Assembly: GCF_002930615.1 (NCBI RefSeq)
Contig: NZ_PSNX01000004.1
Coordinates: 62,001-126,000, forward strand
Length of the DNA stretch: 64,000 bases
Direction: 5' to 3'
Source: Caldimonas caldifontis
GTDB lineage: Bacteria; Pseudomonadota; Gammaproteobacteria; Burkholderiales; Burkholderiaceae_C
Position numbers and translations under genes: made by a program. The notes beneath the pieces were generated by a model. That model was not told the DNA's origin. It ran no database searches and saw nothing but the letters and a program-made list of their open reading frames with translations. Shown here piece by piece: positions 32,773-41,700 of the stretch. Numbering within the stretch: position 1 is the stretch's first letter; each line of letters opens with the position of its first letter.

Positions 32773-34281
32773 ATGAAACCCATCTGGATCGTTGACGACG
32801 ACCAATCCATCCGCTTCGTGCTGGAAAAGGCCCTGGCCCGCGAGGACCTTCCGGTGCGCAGCTTCACCAATCCGCGCGACGTGCTCGCGGCGCTCGACGA
32901 CGACGAGCCGCAGGTGCTGGTGTCCGACATCCGCATGCCCGGGGGCTCGGGCATCGACCTGCTGGCCCAGGTCAAGGAGCGTCATCCGGGGCTGCCGGTC
33001 ATCATCATGACGGCCTTCTCCGACCTGGACAGCGCCGTCTCGGCCTTCCAGGGCGGGGCCTTCGAGTACCTGCCCAAGCCTTTCGACCTGCCCAAGGCGG
33101 TGGAGCTGATTCGCCGTGCAGTGGACGAAAGCCTGCGCGAGGAGGTGCGCGACGAGCGCCTGGCGCAGATGCCCGAGATGCTGGGCCAGGCGCCGGCCAT
33201 GCAGGATGTCTTCCGCGCCATCGGCCGGCTGAGCCAGAGCAACGTGACGGTGCTCATCACCGGCGAGAGCGGGTCGGGCAAGGAACTGGTCGCCCGCGCC
33301 CTGCACAAGCACAGCCCGCGCGCCAGCGGCCCCTTCGTGGCCATCAACACCGCGGCCATCCCGAAGGACCTGCTGGAGAGCGAACTCTTCGGCCATGAGC
33401 GTGGCGCCTTCACCGGCGCACAGACCACACGTCGCGGCCGCTTCGAGCAGGCCGACGGTGGCACCCTCTTTCTCGACGAGATCGGCGACATGCCCTTCGA
33501 CCTGCAGACGCGCCTGCTGCGCGTGCTCAGCGACGGGCAGTTCTACCGCGTGGGCGGCCACAACCCCATGCGTGCCAACGTGCGGGTCATCGCCGCCACC
33601 CACCAGAACCTGGAAGACCGGGTGAAGCAGGGGGTGTTCCGCGAAGACCTCTTCCATCGCCTCAACGTGATCCGCCTGCGCCTGCCGCCACTGCGCGAGC
33701 GGCGCGAGGACATTGCCTCGCTGGCGCGCTTCTTCCTGCAAAAGAGCGCGAAGGAACTGGGGGTGGAGGCCAAGCGCATCTCCGATTCGGCGCTCGCACG
33801 GCTGGTGTCCTTTGACTATCCCGGCAACGTGCGCCAGCTCGAGAACGTGTGCCACTGGCTGACCGTGATGGCCCCGGCCCAGGTCATCGAGGACAAGGAT
33901 CTGCCGCCTGAGCTGCTGGGCGAGGCCACGCTGTCGCCCAAGCCGCCGGTGTCGGTGACCCCACCACAGATGCCGGCGCCCGATGTTCCGGGAACCACGC
34001 CCGGGGTGGACCCGACGGCGGCCGTGCATCCCGTGTTGGACGCGACTGCGCGGCCGGCGGCCACGGGCGACTGGCTCAAGGATCTCGAGCGGGAGGCGCG
34101 CCAGCTGCTCGACGCGGGTCAGCCCGACGTGTGGGACACCCTGACCCGGCGCTTCGAGGCCCAGCTCATCCACACGGCCCTGGAGCTCACAAGGGGGCGC
34201 CGCATCGAGGCCGCGCAGAAGCTGGGCATCGGGCGCAACACCATCACCCGCAAGATCCAGGAGCTTGGCCTCGACGACTGA
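32773..34281 (+). CDS. glnG: Nitrogen regulator NtrC (GlnG), sigma54 activator
   Basis: A 502-residue response regulator. Receiver domain 1-120 with acceptor Asp52 in VLVSDIRMPG; AAA+ domain about 140-380 with Walker A GESGSGKE, the sigma54-contact loop GAFTGA, Walker B GGTLFLDEIGD and the arginine region LFHRLNVIRLRLPPLRER; a long Pro-rich linker (about 395-430); and a C-terminal Fis-type helix-turn-helix (RIEAAQKLGIGRNTITRKIQELGL). It binds enhancers such as the one at 29228 and opens sigma54 promoters. The linker is longer than in E. coli NtrC, accounting for 502 instead of 469 residues. Confidence 0.96.
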   Translation: MKPIWIVDDDQSIRFVLEKALAREDLPVRSFTNPRDVLAALDDDEPQVLVSDIRMPGGSGIDLLAQVKERHPGLPVIIMTAFSDLDSAVSAFQGGAFEYLPKPFDLPKAVELIRRAVDESLREEVRDERLAQMPEMLGQAPAMQDVFRAIGRLSQSNVTVLITGESGSGKELVARALHKHSPRASGPFVAINTAAIPKDLLESELFGHERGAFTGAQTTRRGRFEQADGGTLFLDEIGDMPFDLQTRLLRVLSDGQFYRVGGHNPMRANVRVIAATHQNLEDRVKQGVFREDLFHRLNVIRLRLPPLRERREDIASLARFFLQKSAKELGVEAKRISDSALARLVSFDYPGNVRQLENVCHWLTVMAPAQVIEDKDLPPELLGEATLSPKPPVSVTPPQMPAPDVPGTTPGVDPTAAVHPVLDATARPAATGDWLKDLEREARQLLDAGQPDVWDTLTRRFEAQLIHTALELTRGRRIEAAQKLGIGRNTITRKIQELGLDD

Positions 34282-34302
34282 GGCCCATGCGCGACCCGGC
34301 CG

Positions 34303-35067
34303 TCAGGAGATCACGGCGACCACCGGCGCGTGGTCGCTGGGGCGCTCGTTCTTGCGAGGGGCCTTGTCGATGGTGCATGAAGTGACCGATGCCTTCAGCG
34401 CCTCGCTGACCAGGATGTGGTCGATGCGCAGGCCCTGGTTCTTGCGGAAGGCGAGGTTGCGGTAGTCCCACCACGTCCAGCTTTTCTCAGGCTGCTCGAA
34501 GAGCCGGAAGGCATCGTGCAGCCCCAGCGCCAGCAGCAGGCGAAACTGCTCGCGCTCCTCGGGCGTGCAGTGGATCTGGCCGGCCCAGGCGATGGGGTCG
34601 TACACGTCGCGGTCCTCGGGGGCGACGTTGTAGTCGCCCATCAGCACCAGCTTCGGGTGGCGGGCCAGTTCGTCACGCACCCAGTCGCGCAGTGAACGCA
34701 TCCACTGCATCTTGTACTCGAACTTGTCGGTGCCCGGGGCCTGGCCGTTGGGAAAGTAGGCGCCAATCACGCGCAGCTCGCCCACCGTGCCGGCGATCAC
34801 ACGCGCCTGCTCGTCGGCAAACCCCGGGATGTTGCGCACCACATCCACGGCGGGCGCCTTGCTCAGCAGGGCCACGCCGTTGTACGTCTTCTGGCCGAAC
34901 CACTGCGCCGCATAGCCCGCCTGTGCAAAGTCGGCGTGCGGGAACTTGTCGTCGGTGAGCTTGGTTTCCTGCAGCACCACCACCTCCGGCTGGTGCTGGC
35001 TCAGCCAGTCCAGCACCTGGGGCAGGCGCACGGCCAGGGAGTTGACGTTCCAGGTGGCGACTTGCAT
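34303..35067 (-). CDS. xth: Exodeoxyribonuclease III
   Basis: A 254-residue base-excision repair nuclease of the ExoIII/EEP family with AP-endonuclease and 3'-5' exonuclease activity. Motifs in order: ATWNVNSLAVRLPQVLDWL, LQETKLTDDKFP with the metal-binding Glu, GAYFPNG, MGDYNVAPEDRDVYDP with the catalytic Asp/Asn, SWTWWDYRN, GLRIDHILVS, and the terminal SDHAPVV His. Its length fits the family. ATG 35067 starts MQVATWNVNS, the usual N-terminus. It is convergent with ntrC (21 bp) and 32 bp downstream of the Mpo1-like gene on the same strand. Confidence 0.94.
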   Translation of the reverse strand: MQVATWNVNSLAVRLPQVLDWLSQHQPEVVVLQETKLTDDKFPHADFAQAGYAAQWFGQKTYNGVALLSKAPAVDVVRNIPGFADEQARVIAGTVGELRVIGAYFPNGQAPGTDKFEYKMQWMRSLRDWVRDELARHPKLVLMGDYNVAPEDRDVYDPIAWAGQIHCTPEEREQFRLLLALGLHDAFRLFEQPEKSWTWWDYRNLAFRKNQGLRIDHILVSEALKASVTSCTIDKAPRKNERPSDHAPVVAVIS

Positions 35068-35099
35068 CTTGAACCAGGGGAGGACACGGGACGCCGAGT

Positions 35100-35606
35100 T
35101 TAGACGCTGCGCACCGGGCCGCAGCGGGCCTCGATGGCCGCTTGGACCTCCGGGCGCAGGCCCAGGGTGAAGCCGGCTTCGGCCACCACGAAAAGCGGGC
35201 CGATGATCAAGCCCATCAGGTCGTCCACGAAGGCAGGCTTGCGGCCTTCGAAGTAGTGGCCGATGAACTGCAGGATCCAGCCCACCACGAAGAGGCCGAC
35301 GCCGGTGGCCAGCCAGGTCGCGGTGGCACCCGCCGCGGCGCCGTGCGCGAAGGCCACCGACAGCGCGAGAAGCACGCCCATGACCACGCCGTAGCGCAGG
35401 TCCAGCCGCAGGTAATACAGCGTGGTGAGGGCCGCCACGAGCGGGGCCGGGGAGACCGCAAGACCGCCCAGCGTCACGGTGGGACGGGCCAGAAGCACGG
35501 TCACCGCCACCACGATCATCGGGATCCCGACGAAGTGGGTGAGGATGTTGCGCCGGTCGCGGTGGTAGGCGCCGTACTGGGCCAGCTGGTCGACAAGGGT
35601 CTTCAT
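35100..35606 (-). CDS. Mpo1-like / DUF962 membrane protein
   Basis: A 168-residue protein with about four membrane helices. It carries the Mpo1 signatures YGAYHRDRRNILTHFVGIP near the N-terminus and QFIGHYFEGRKPAFVDDL in the second half, whose histidines bind iron in the yeast enzyme. Yeast Mpo1 is an Fe(II)-dependent dioxygenase for 2-hydroxy fatty acids; the bacterial role is not established. It is divergent from the Crp/Fnr gene with 125 bp between. Confidence 0.85.
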   Translation of the reverse strand: MKTLVDQLAQYGAYHRDRRNILTHFVGIPMIVVAVTVLLARPTVTLGGLAVSPAPLVAALTTLYYLRLDLRYGVVMGVLLALSVAFAHGAAAGATATWLATGVGLFVVGWILQFIGHYFEGRKPAFVDDLMGLIIGPLFVVAEAGFTLGLRPEVQAAIEARCGPVRSV

Positions 35607-35731
35607 CGGGGTCTCCTGGGGTGATGTGGATCAAGGCCCCGCATCTTCGGCCGACGCAGCCGCCGGGACTGTCGGCCAGCCGACGTTTGGCTGTCGTGGC
35701 GGCCGGGCTCTGGAATACTCGGGGCCTGACC

Positions 35732-36460
35732 ATGGCCGAGGATCCGCGCCCCGATACCTACCGCGCCCTGCTGGAGCGCGGGCGCTGGTTCGCGTCGCTG
35801 CCGGCCGCGCACCGGGACGCGTTGCTGGCCCACGCCGTGCTGCGCCGCCTGCCGGCCGGGGCGATGCTGTTCCGCCGCGGCGACGACAACGCCGGCCTGT
35901 ATTGCGTGCTCGAGGGCGCGGTGCGCATTGGTGCGGCGGCGGTCGGCGACCGGGAGGCCATGCTCAGTGTGCTGGAGTCGCCACAGTGGTTCGGCGAGAT
36001 CGCCTGCCTGGATGGCGGGCCGCGCACCCACGATGCGCAGGCGCTGTCATCGGCCGCCGTGCTGCTGGTGCCCCGACCGGCGCTCGAACGCCTCGCCGCC
36101 CAGGACCCCTTGTGGTGGCGCTTCCTCGGCCAGTTGCTGGCCGAGAAGGTGAGGGCGCTTTTCGCCGGCCTGGAGGACCTGACCCAGCTCGGTGCCGCGG
36201 CGCGCATCGCGCGGCGGCTGCTGGGGCTGTCGCAGGGCCACGGCATGCTGGCCGAGGGCCTCGCGCACCGCACGGTGCCGGTGAACCAGGAGCAGCTGGG
36301 GGCCATGCTGTCGCTGTCGCGCCAGACCGTGAGCGAGGTGCTGCGCGACTTCGAGGCGCGTGGCTGGGTCCGGCGCCACTACCGTGCGGTGGAGCTGCTG
36401 GATTGGCAGGCCCTGGCGCAGGCTGTCACAAACGGCCGGGCTGGCCCGTCTGAGGGTTGA
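35732..36460 (+). CDS. Crp/Fnr-family transcription regulator
   Basis: A 242-residue regulator. An N-terminal cyclic-nucleotide-like beta-barrel (about 25-140: GAMLFRRGDDNAGLYCVLEGAVRIG, then WFGEIACLDGGPRTHDAQA) and a dimer helix lead to a winged helix-turn-helix (about 185-225: VNQEQLGAMLSLSRQTVSEVLRDFEARGWV). There is no N-terminal cysteine cluster, so it is not an FNR-type iron-sulfur sensor. The effector is unknown. ATG 35732 gives MAEDPRPDTY; the frame is open to 35621 but not conserved there. The divergent Mpo1-like gene is a possible target. Confidence 0.87.
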   Translation: MAEDPRPDTYRALLERGRWFASLPAAHRDALLAHAVLRRLPAGAMLFRRGDDNAGLYCVLEGAVRIGAAAVGDREAMLSVLESPQWFGEIACLDGGPRTHDAQALSSAAVLLVPRPALERLAAQDPLWWRFLGQLLAEKVRALFAGLEDLTQLGAAARIARRLLGLSQGHGMLAEGLAHRTVPVNQEQLGAMLSLSRQTVSEVLRDFEARGWVRRHYRAVELLDWQALAQAVTNGRAGPSEG

Positions 36461-36752
36461 ACCCCCCCCGCGTGGAGCCCCATGGATCAGCCGACGGAGC
36501 TGCTGATCGTGGAGTCAAAAAAATGCCTGGCTACCAGGTGGGCCGAACCCACCTTTGGCTGGCCAAAACGATCAAGGGCCGCAGCCCCGGATCGCCCCAC
36601 GATGACCGGCGTCTGGGCCCTGCAAGCGGCAGGGCGATGACTTGACCGCAGTATAAACACAAATGAGAATCGTTTGCAAATAATCCATGATCCCATGATG
36701 ACGCAGGGCCGCCCCGGCGCTTCGGGGCCTGATGGACAGAGGAGTGTCAGCC
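36461..36752. promoter_or_regulatory. Intergenic region with Fur-like box over a promoter
   Basis: A weak terminator-like stem AGGTGGG/CCCACCT (36536-36542 with 36548-36554) follows the Crp/Fnr gene. TTGACC (36642-36647) and GAGAAT (36665-36670), 17 bp apart, make a plausible sigma70 promoter. The stretch ACAAATGAGAATCGTTTGC (36659-36677) overlaps the -10 and matches a 19-bp Fur box at 12 positions, including the core AATGA-AATC-TT. Fur with iron would block this promoter. The assignment is by eye. Confidence 0.6.
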
Positions 36753-37094
36753 ATGGTCGAGGTGGGAACACTGGCGCAGGAGCACCGCGCTCTTGTGGCG
36801 TTATACGGGCAGGTGCAAACACGCTGCAGCGTGCAACTGCGGCAACAGGCCGCGCAGATCAAGAGTCTGCAGGCAGAGGTCGTGCGCCTGCGCGCAGCAT
36901 TGATCGTTCGGCAGACCGCGTTGGCATGGGCGCGCGAAGACCAGCGCATGCTGGATGCTGCGCTGTCGGGCCTGCGCAGGCGCATGGAGTTGAGCCGCCG
37001 CCTGGAAGTGCTGGTCGAGCGTGTGCAGGGCTGCGTGTCGGAACGTGTGCGCGGCTTCTGGACCCCTGCGGATCGGCCCAGCTCAAGCTGCTAG
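36753..37094 (+). CDS. Short coiled-coil protein resembling the N-terminal half of DUF2325 proteins
   Basis: A 113-residue cytosolic, helical protein: a coiled coil about 10-60 (LRQQAAQIKSLQAEVVRLRAAL) followed by VRQTALAWAREDQRMLDAAL and RRLEVLVERVQ. From memory, LRA-hydrophobic-VR-TALAWARED is the N-terminal signature of proteins that continue into a DUF2325 domain, found beside CobN-like genes. Here the protein stops before that domain and a riboswitch begins within 10 bp. ATG 36753 has AGAGGAG eight bases upstream. It is the first gene behind the Fur-like promoter. The function is unknown; scaffolding or regulation of the cassette is a guess. Confidence 0.65.
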   Translation: MVEVGTLAQEHRALVALYGQVQTRCSVQLRQQAAQIKSLQAEVVRLRAALIVRQTALAWAREDQRMLDAALSGLRRRMELSRRLEVLVERVQGCVSERVRGFWTPADRPSSSC

Positions 37095-37099
37095 GATGT

Positions 37100-37327
37100 A
37101 GGAGTTGGTGCTCGCGGCGCGGCTCACGTGTCGCAGTTCAACGGGAAGCTGGGGGATGAGGGCCTGCAGGCCCAGTCTAACCAGCGCTGCCCCCGCAACG
37201 GTAAGTGGACGAAGGACGCGCATCTCACCGCGCTCTTCCGCTTTCATCCTGCAAGCCACTGGTGATGTGTCGTCTGCATCACTGGGAAGGCGATGAAGGT
37301 TGCTTCCACCAGCCCGGATACCGGCCA
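37100..37327 (+). ncRNA. Cobalamin riboswitch
   Basis: Conserved blocks of the B12 aptamer appear in order: a GGTGC start at 37106-37110, AACGGGAAGCTGG, the B12 box GCTGCCCCCGCAACGGTAA, GCCACTG, CTGGGAAGGC, and the closing AGCCCGGATACCGGCC. Spacing fits an adenosylcobalamin-type element. Downstream, CGGTGA (37384-37389) can pair with TCACCG (37399-37404) next to the weak ribosome site of the DUF2796 gene, so control is probably at translation initiation. It should reduce expression of the downstream cassette when B12 is plentiful. Confidence 0.93.
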
Positions 37328-37413
37328 ACAAGGTGGCTCGGCGGTGACGCCGGGTCGTGAGGCTCATGCACCGTCGGGGAAGGCGGTGAGAGCGGTCTTC
37401 ACCGTGGATTGCC

Positions 37414-37956
37414 ATGTCTGAATTTCTCTCGCGCACGAGCGTCGCGCCGCGCCTGCGTGCCTGTGTTGCGCTGGTCGGTGCCAGCCTCATCTTCGTATCG
37501 GCCGCGCAGGCCCATGGTTCCCACAGCCATGGACATGGCGCCGTGCGGCTGATGATGGAAGGCGCCATCCTCTCAGCCACCTTCGACGTCCCGCTGGAGT
37601 CCTTCCTCGGCTACGACTACCCGCCGCAGGGGGCGGCCCAGGAGGAGGTATGGAGAGCTTTCACGAGAAGGCTCCAGAACCCGTCGAGCTGGCTGCAGCC
37701 GACGGCTGAAGCCAGCTGCCAGGCTGTGCGACACGAGGTTCATCCCGATCCGGCGACGTTGGATGCTAAGGCCGACATCCCCAACATCGTCTACCGCGCT
37801 GAGTTTCGCTGCGACCGACCCGAGGCCCTGAACGCGGTGTCCTTCACGGCATTTTTCGACCATCCGGGGTTGAAGCAACTGCGCGTGCAACTGGTGTCAC
37901 CCAAGGGGCGCAAGACCGTGACCGTACGCCCTCGCTTTCCGGCGCTGACATTCTGA
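37414..37956 (+). CDS. Secreted DUF2796 (ZrgA-like) metal-binding protein
   Basis: A 180-residue periplasmic protein. The signal peptide is cleaved after AQA (residues 31-33), leaving a mature N-terminus that starts with His34 in HGSHSHGHGAVRL, four histidines in eight residues. The DUF2796 core follows: MEGAILSATFDVPLESFLGYDYPP, CQAVRHEVHPD, YRAEFRCDRPEAL, VSFTAFFDHPGLKQLRVQLVSPKGRKTVTV. DUF2796 proteins are known as ZrgA, linked to zinc uptake in Vibrio. Here the B12 riboswitch upstream suggests cobalt or a tetrapyrrole-related metal instead; the metal is open. It is the first gene after the riboswitch, 11 bp before the ExbB-like gene. Confidence 0.82.
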   Translation: MSEFLSRTSVAPRLRACVALVGASLIFVSAAQAHGSHSHGHGAVRLMMEGAILSATFDVPLESFLGYDYPPQGAAQEEVWRAFTRRLQNPSSWLQPTAEASCQAVRHEVHPDPATLDAKADIPNIVYRAEFRCDRPEALNAVSFTAFFDHPGLKQLRVQLVSPKGRKTVTVRPRFPALTF

Positions 37957-37967
37957 AGGGGGGGACC

Positions 37968-38432
37968 ATGCTGGAGCTGGGTTTTCTGCACATCGTGCAG
38001 TGGTTGCTCACGCCGGTGCTGCTGCTGCTGGCGCTGGCCTTTGCCTATGCGCTGTGGATGTCGGGCGTGGTGATGATCGAGGCTTGGCAGCGCCGGCGCG
38101 TGCCGGGCTTCTCCCTGCTGCACGGGGTGGAATCGCTCACGCTGGAGGAGCTGGAACTGCAGGCCCTGGGGCGGATGGAGCCGCTGCGCCTGCTCAGCCG
38201 GGTCACCCCTATGCTAGGGCTGATTGCCACAATGATCCCGCTGGGGCCGGCCCTTCAGGAGGTGGCCAATGGACAGGGACAAGCCGCACTGTCGGTGTTC
38301 AGCGGTGCCTTCGCCGGTGTGGTGCTGGCGCTCACGGCGGCTTCGTTGGGCTTGGTGCTCTACTCGGCTCGTCGCCGCTGGCTGCTGGCCGAGTTGCTGG
38401 CGGTCCAGCGGGCGCGTGGGGGGAGGGCATGA
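37968..38432 (+). CDS. MotA/TolQ/ExbB-family proton-channel protein
   Basis: A 154-residue inner-membrane protein with three helices: about 7-40 (IVQWLLTPVLLLLALAFAYALWMSGVVMI), about 78-95, and about 110-140 (VFSGAFAGVVLALTAASLGLVLYSARRRW). The loop RVTPMLGLIATMIPLGPALQEVANG is the family signature. ExbB/TolQ/MotA proteins use the proton gradient to drive a partner. This short version pairs with the DUF2149 protein encoded next, whose start overlaps this stop as ATGA. GAAGGGGGGACC precedes the ATG. Confidence 0.85.
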   Translation: MLELGFLHIVQWLLTPVLLLLALAFAYALWMSGVVMIEAWQRRRVPGFSLLHGVESLTLEELELQALGRMEPLRLLSRVTPMLGLIATMIPLGPALQEVANGQGQAALSVFSGAFAGVVLALTAASLGLVLYSARRRWLLAELLAVQRARGGRA

Positions 38433-38755
38433 CCCTGAGACATCTCAAGGGGGTCGACGAGGAAGACGATGATCCGATGCTCTCGGCCATCAACCTCGTC
38501 GATGTGTTTCTGGTGTTGGTGGTAGCTCTCATGATCGCGGTCAGCGCGGTGCACCCGGGGGCGCCACTGGCTGACATCCAAGGGGTGGGGGAGATCGTGG
38601 TGCGCGAGGGCGAGCGTGAGGTGCGCCTGAAAGGCACGGGCACCCCAGGGGAAGGCGAGGGGGTGCGGGCGGGGGTGGCGTATCGCTTGCGCGACGGCAG
38701 CATCGTCTATGTGCCCGAGCAGGCTTCGGCTGCTTCAGGGGAGCCGGCTCGGTGA
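38429..38755 (+). CDS. DUF2149 (ExbD/TolR-like) membrane protein
   Basis: A 108-residue protein with an acidic cytoplasmic N-terminus (GVDEEDDDPMLSAINLVDVF), a single membrane helix (VFLVLVVALMIAVSAV, about 25-41) and a periplasmic domain. The DDDPM-x-NLVDVFLV start is the DUF2149 signature. The topology matches ExbD/TolR, which form the moving element of proton-driven complexes with ExbB/TolQ. It overlaps the previous gene (ATGA) and the CobN-like gene (GTGA), so four products are made as a coupled set. Confidence 0.83.
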   Translation: MTLRHLKGVDEEDDDPMLSAINLVDVFLVLVVALMIAVSAVHPGAPLADIQGVGEIVVREGEREVRLKGTGTPGEGEGVRAGVAYRLRDGSIVYVPEQASAASGEPAR

Positions 38756-41700
38756 AAGCCCTGCGTGCCTGTCGTTGGGCCGTGATGCTGGTGGCCGGAC
38801 TGATGTGGAGCTTGGTGCAGGCGCGCACGCTGCTGTGGGTTACGCTGGATGTCACGCCGGCCTCGCGCACAGCGCTGGTGGAGCGCATCGCCATGGAGCA
38901 AGGCTGGCAGGTGCACTGGCTCGACCATCCGTTGCAGGAGGAGCCGGCTTTGGTGACTGCCCGTCGTGAGGCCATGACTGCGGCTTTGTCCCGCGCGGAC
39001 ATGGTGTGGATCGATGCGCCGCATGTGACGGTGCACGCGAGGATTCAGCGGCAGTTCGGCGATTTGTTCGAGGCATACGATCGAAAGAAGCCTAACCGCG
39101 TGGTGTGGATTCTTCCGCCTGGTGTAGCGCTTGCCGACTCAGGCGGCGATGGGCTCGCACGCATGGTCACCTACCTGCGCGCCGGTGGCGCGGCCAACCT
39201 GCGCCACGCGATGCGTCTTGCCGAGGCCTGGGTAGCCTCCGGGCATTCGCAGGAGGCATTGGCCGCACTGGATCTGCCGCCGCCACAGGCCTGGCCCTCG
39301 AGCGGGATCTACCATCCTCGCGCCAGCGGCATCGTGCAGGATATCGCCGCCTTGCAACGAGTGATGCCTGAGATGCAGGGGCGTTCGTCCGTGGCGCTGT
39401 TGGTGCATCGGCATCACTTCATCGATGGGCAGACCGACTGGCTGGACCAGTGGCTGCAACTCTTCGAGGCCCAGGGCCTGTTCGCTTACGCCGTCTTCGG
39501 CCAGCAGCTTGATGCGCAGGGCTTGCGCGACTTGCTCCAAGCGGCACCACCGCGCGTGCTGGTGCTGCATCAGATCAGCTCTCATTCGGCAGCGTTGCAA
39601 TCGTTGTTTCAGGAATGGTCTGCACCGGTGTTGGCTACTCAACCCTATCGGCATGGCGACACGGCTGCCTGGGAAGCCGACCCCACTGGCTTGAAGCTCG
39701 CCGATGCGCCCTTCTATCTGGTGCAGCCCGAAGCCGCCGGGGCCATTGACCCCGTGGTGGTGACCGCACACGCCGACCGCGGCCGTCGCGTCGAGTTGAT
39801 CGAGCGCCAGGCCCGCTCGGTGGTGGGCAAGGCCCGACGACTCATCGCACTGAACGACACGCCCGCTGCCCACAAGCAACTTGTGGCTATGGTCTACAAC
39901 TACCCGCCAGGTGGCAGCAACTTCGGAGCTTCTTTCCTGAACGTGCCGCGCAGCCTGGAGATGGTGAGCGGCCGTCTGGCCGAGGCGGGCTACGACGTGC
40001 CCATCACACGGGAAGCCGAATGGATCGCGGGCCTGCGCCCGCTGATGCGCGCCTACTACCCCGGAGCGGACCTGACGGCGATGTTGCGCAACGATCAGGC
40101 GGCTGCATTGCCGGTGAAGGACTATCTGGGCTGGTGGCGCACGCTGCCCGAGGCAGTGCGTGAGCGCATCGCCGCACGCTGGGGTGAGCCGTCTGAGAGT
40201 CGTTACGTGGTGGACTGGCAGGGAGAGCCGGTGTTCGTGATCCCGCGCTTGCAGCGTGGCCGACTGGCGGTGTTGCCGCAGCCTCCCCGCGAAGAGACGC
40301 TGCGCCATGGCCAGAATCCTTTCATGCACCGCAGCCGCGAGCCGGTATCGCATCACTACCTGGCGGTGTACCTGTGGGCCCAGCGTGCCCATGCGCTGAT
40401 CCATTTTGGCACCCATGGCACCCAGGAGTGGGCGCCGGGCAAGTCGCGCGGGCTGGACGTGCTCGACGATGCGATGCTTCCGCTGGGCGATGTGCCCGTG
40501 GTCTATCCCTATATCGTCGACAACCTGGGGGAGGCCCTTACCGCCAAACGCCGCGGCCGCGCACTGCTGGTGAGCCACCGCACGCCGGTGCTTGCCACCA
40601 CGGGTTTGTCGCCAACGATGGCGTTGCTGCACGAACTGATGCACGACTGGGCCATGGCCGACCAAGGTCCGACGAAGCGGCAGATCGGCGAGCAACTGGT
40701 GGCCTTGATCGTCGAAGCCCGTCTGCACCATGACCTGAAGTGGACGGTCGAACAAGTGCGGGACCGGCTGGAGGAATTCCTGGAAGTGCTGCACCCCTGG
40801 CTGGACCAGATCGCTCACAGTAGCCAGCCGCGCGGGCTGGCCGTGTTTGGGCAAGCGCCCGATGAAGCTGCGCGGCGCCTGATGGTTTTACAGGCATTGC
40901 GCACACCGTTGCTCGACGCCCTGGGTGAGGACGTGGATGAGACCTTCCTCATCGATCACCGCCAGGTGGAAGCTTCGCGCCCGATGCGCTGGCTGGAGGT
41001 AGCCCTGAGCGATGTGCAGGCGGCCAGTGCACTGGATCTGCGCCCGACCCAGGCCGAGACGGCCGTGCCCAATCGCGCAGCCGTGCATGCCATCGATCGC
41101 GAGGCCTTGCGGCGGCTGGCTGAGCAAGCACAGGCTCTAGACCGCATCTATGCCGCCGAGAACGAGATCAATGGACTGCTGGCGGCCTTGGAAGGGCGCT
41201 TCGTGCCTGCTGCCTATGGGGGCGATCCGCTGCGCAACCCCGACAGCCTGCCCACTGGGCGCAACCTTACGGGTCTGGACCCGAGCCGCCTGCCCACACG
41301 CCAGGCCTACACCATGGCGCAACTGTTGTTCGATCAGTGGCTTGCGCAATGGCGCAAGTCGCACCCCGGCCGACCACCTCAGCGACTGGCCTTGTCACTG
41401 TGGGCCGGCGAAACACTGCGCCACCATGGCATCATGGAAGCGCAAGCGCTGGTCGCTTTGGGCGTGCGCCCGGTGTGGGATACCGCCGGGCGGCCCACGC
41501 GTGTGGAGCTTGTGCCGGCCGCAGAACTGGGGCGCCCGCGTGTGGATGTGCTGCTCAGCGTCACCGGTTCCTACCGCGACCAGTTCCCGGCGCTGATGGC
41601 GCTCGTCGATGAGGCGGTGGCCCTGGTGAGCCGAGCCGAACCGCAAGGTGTGGTGGCCCGCCACAGCCGCGAGGTGGCCGCGGAACTCGTCCGCCAGGGC

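Noticed and set aside
39139-40854. 571-codon open frame opposite the CobN-like gene
   Set aside because: Antisense artefact; product lacks domains and overlaps strongly conserved chelatase motifs.
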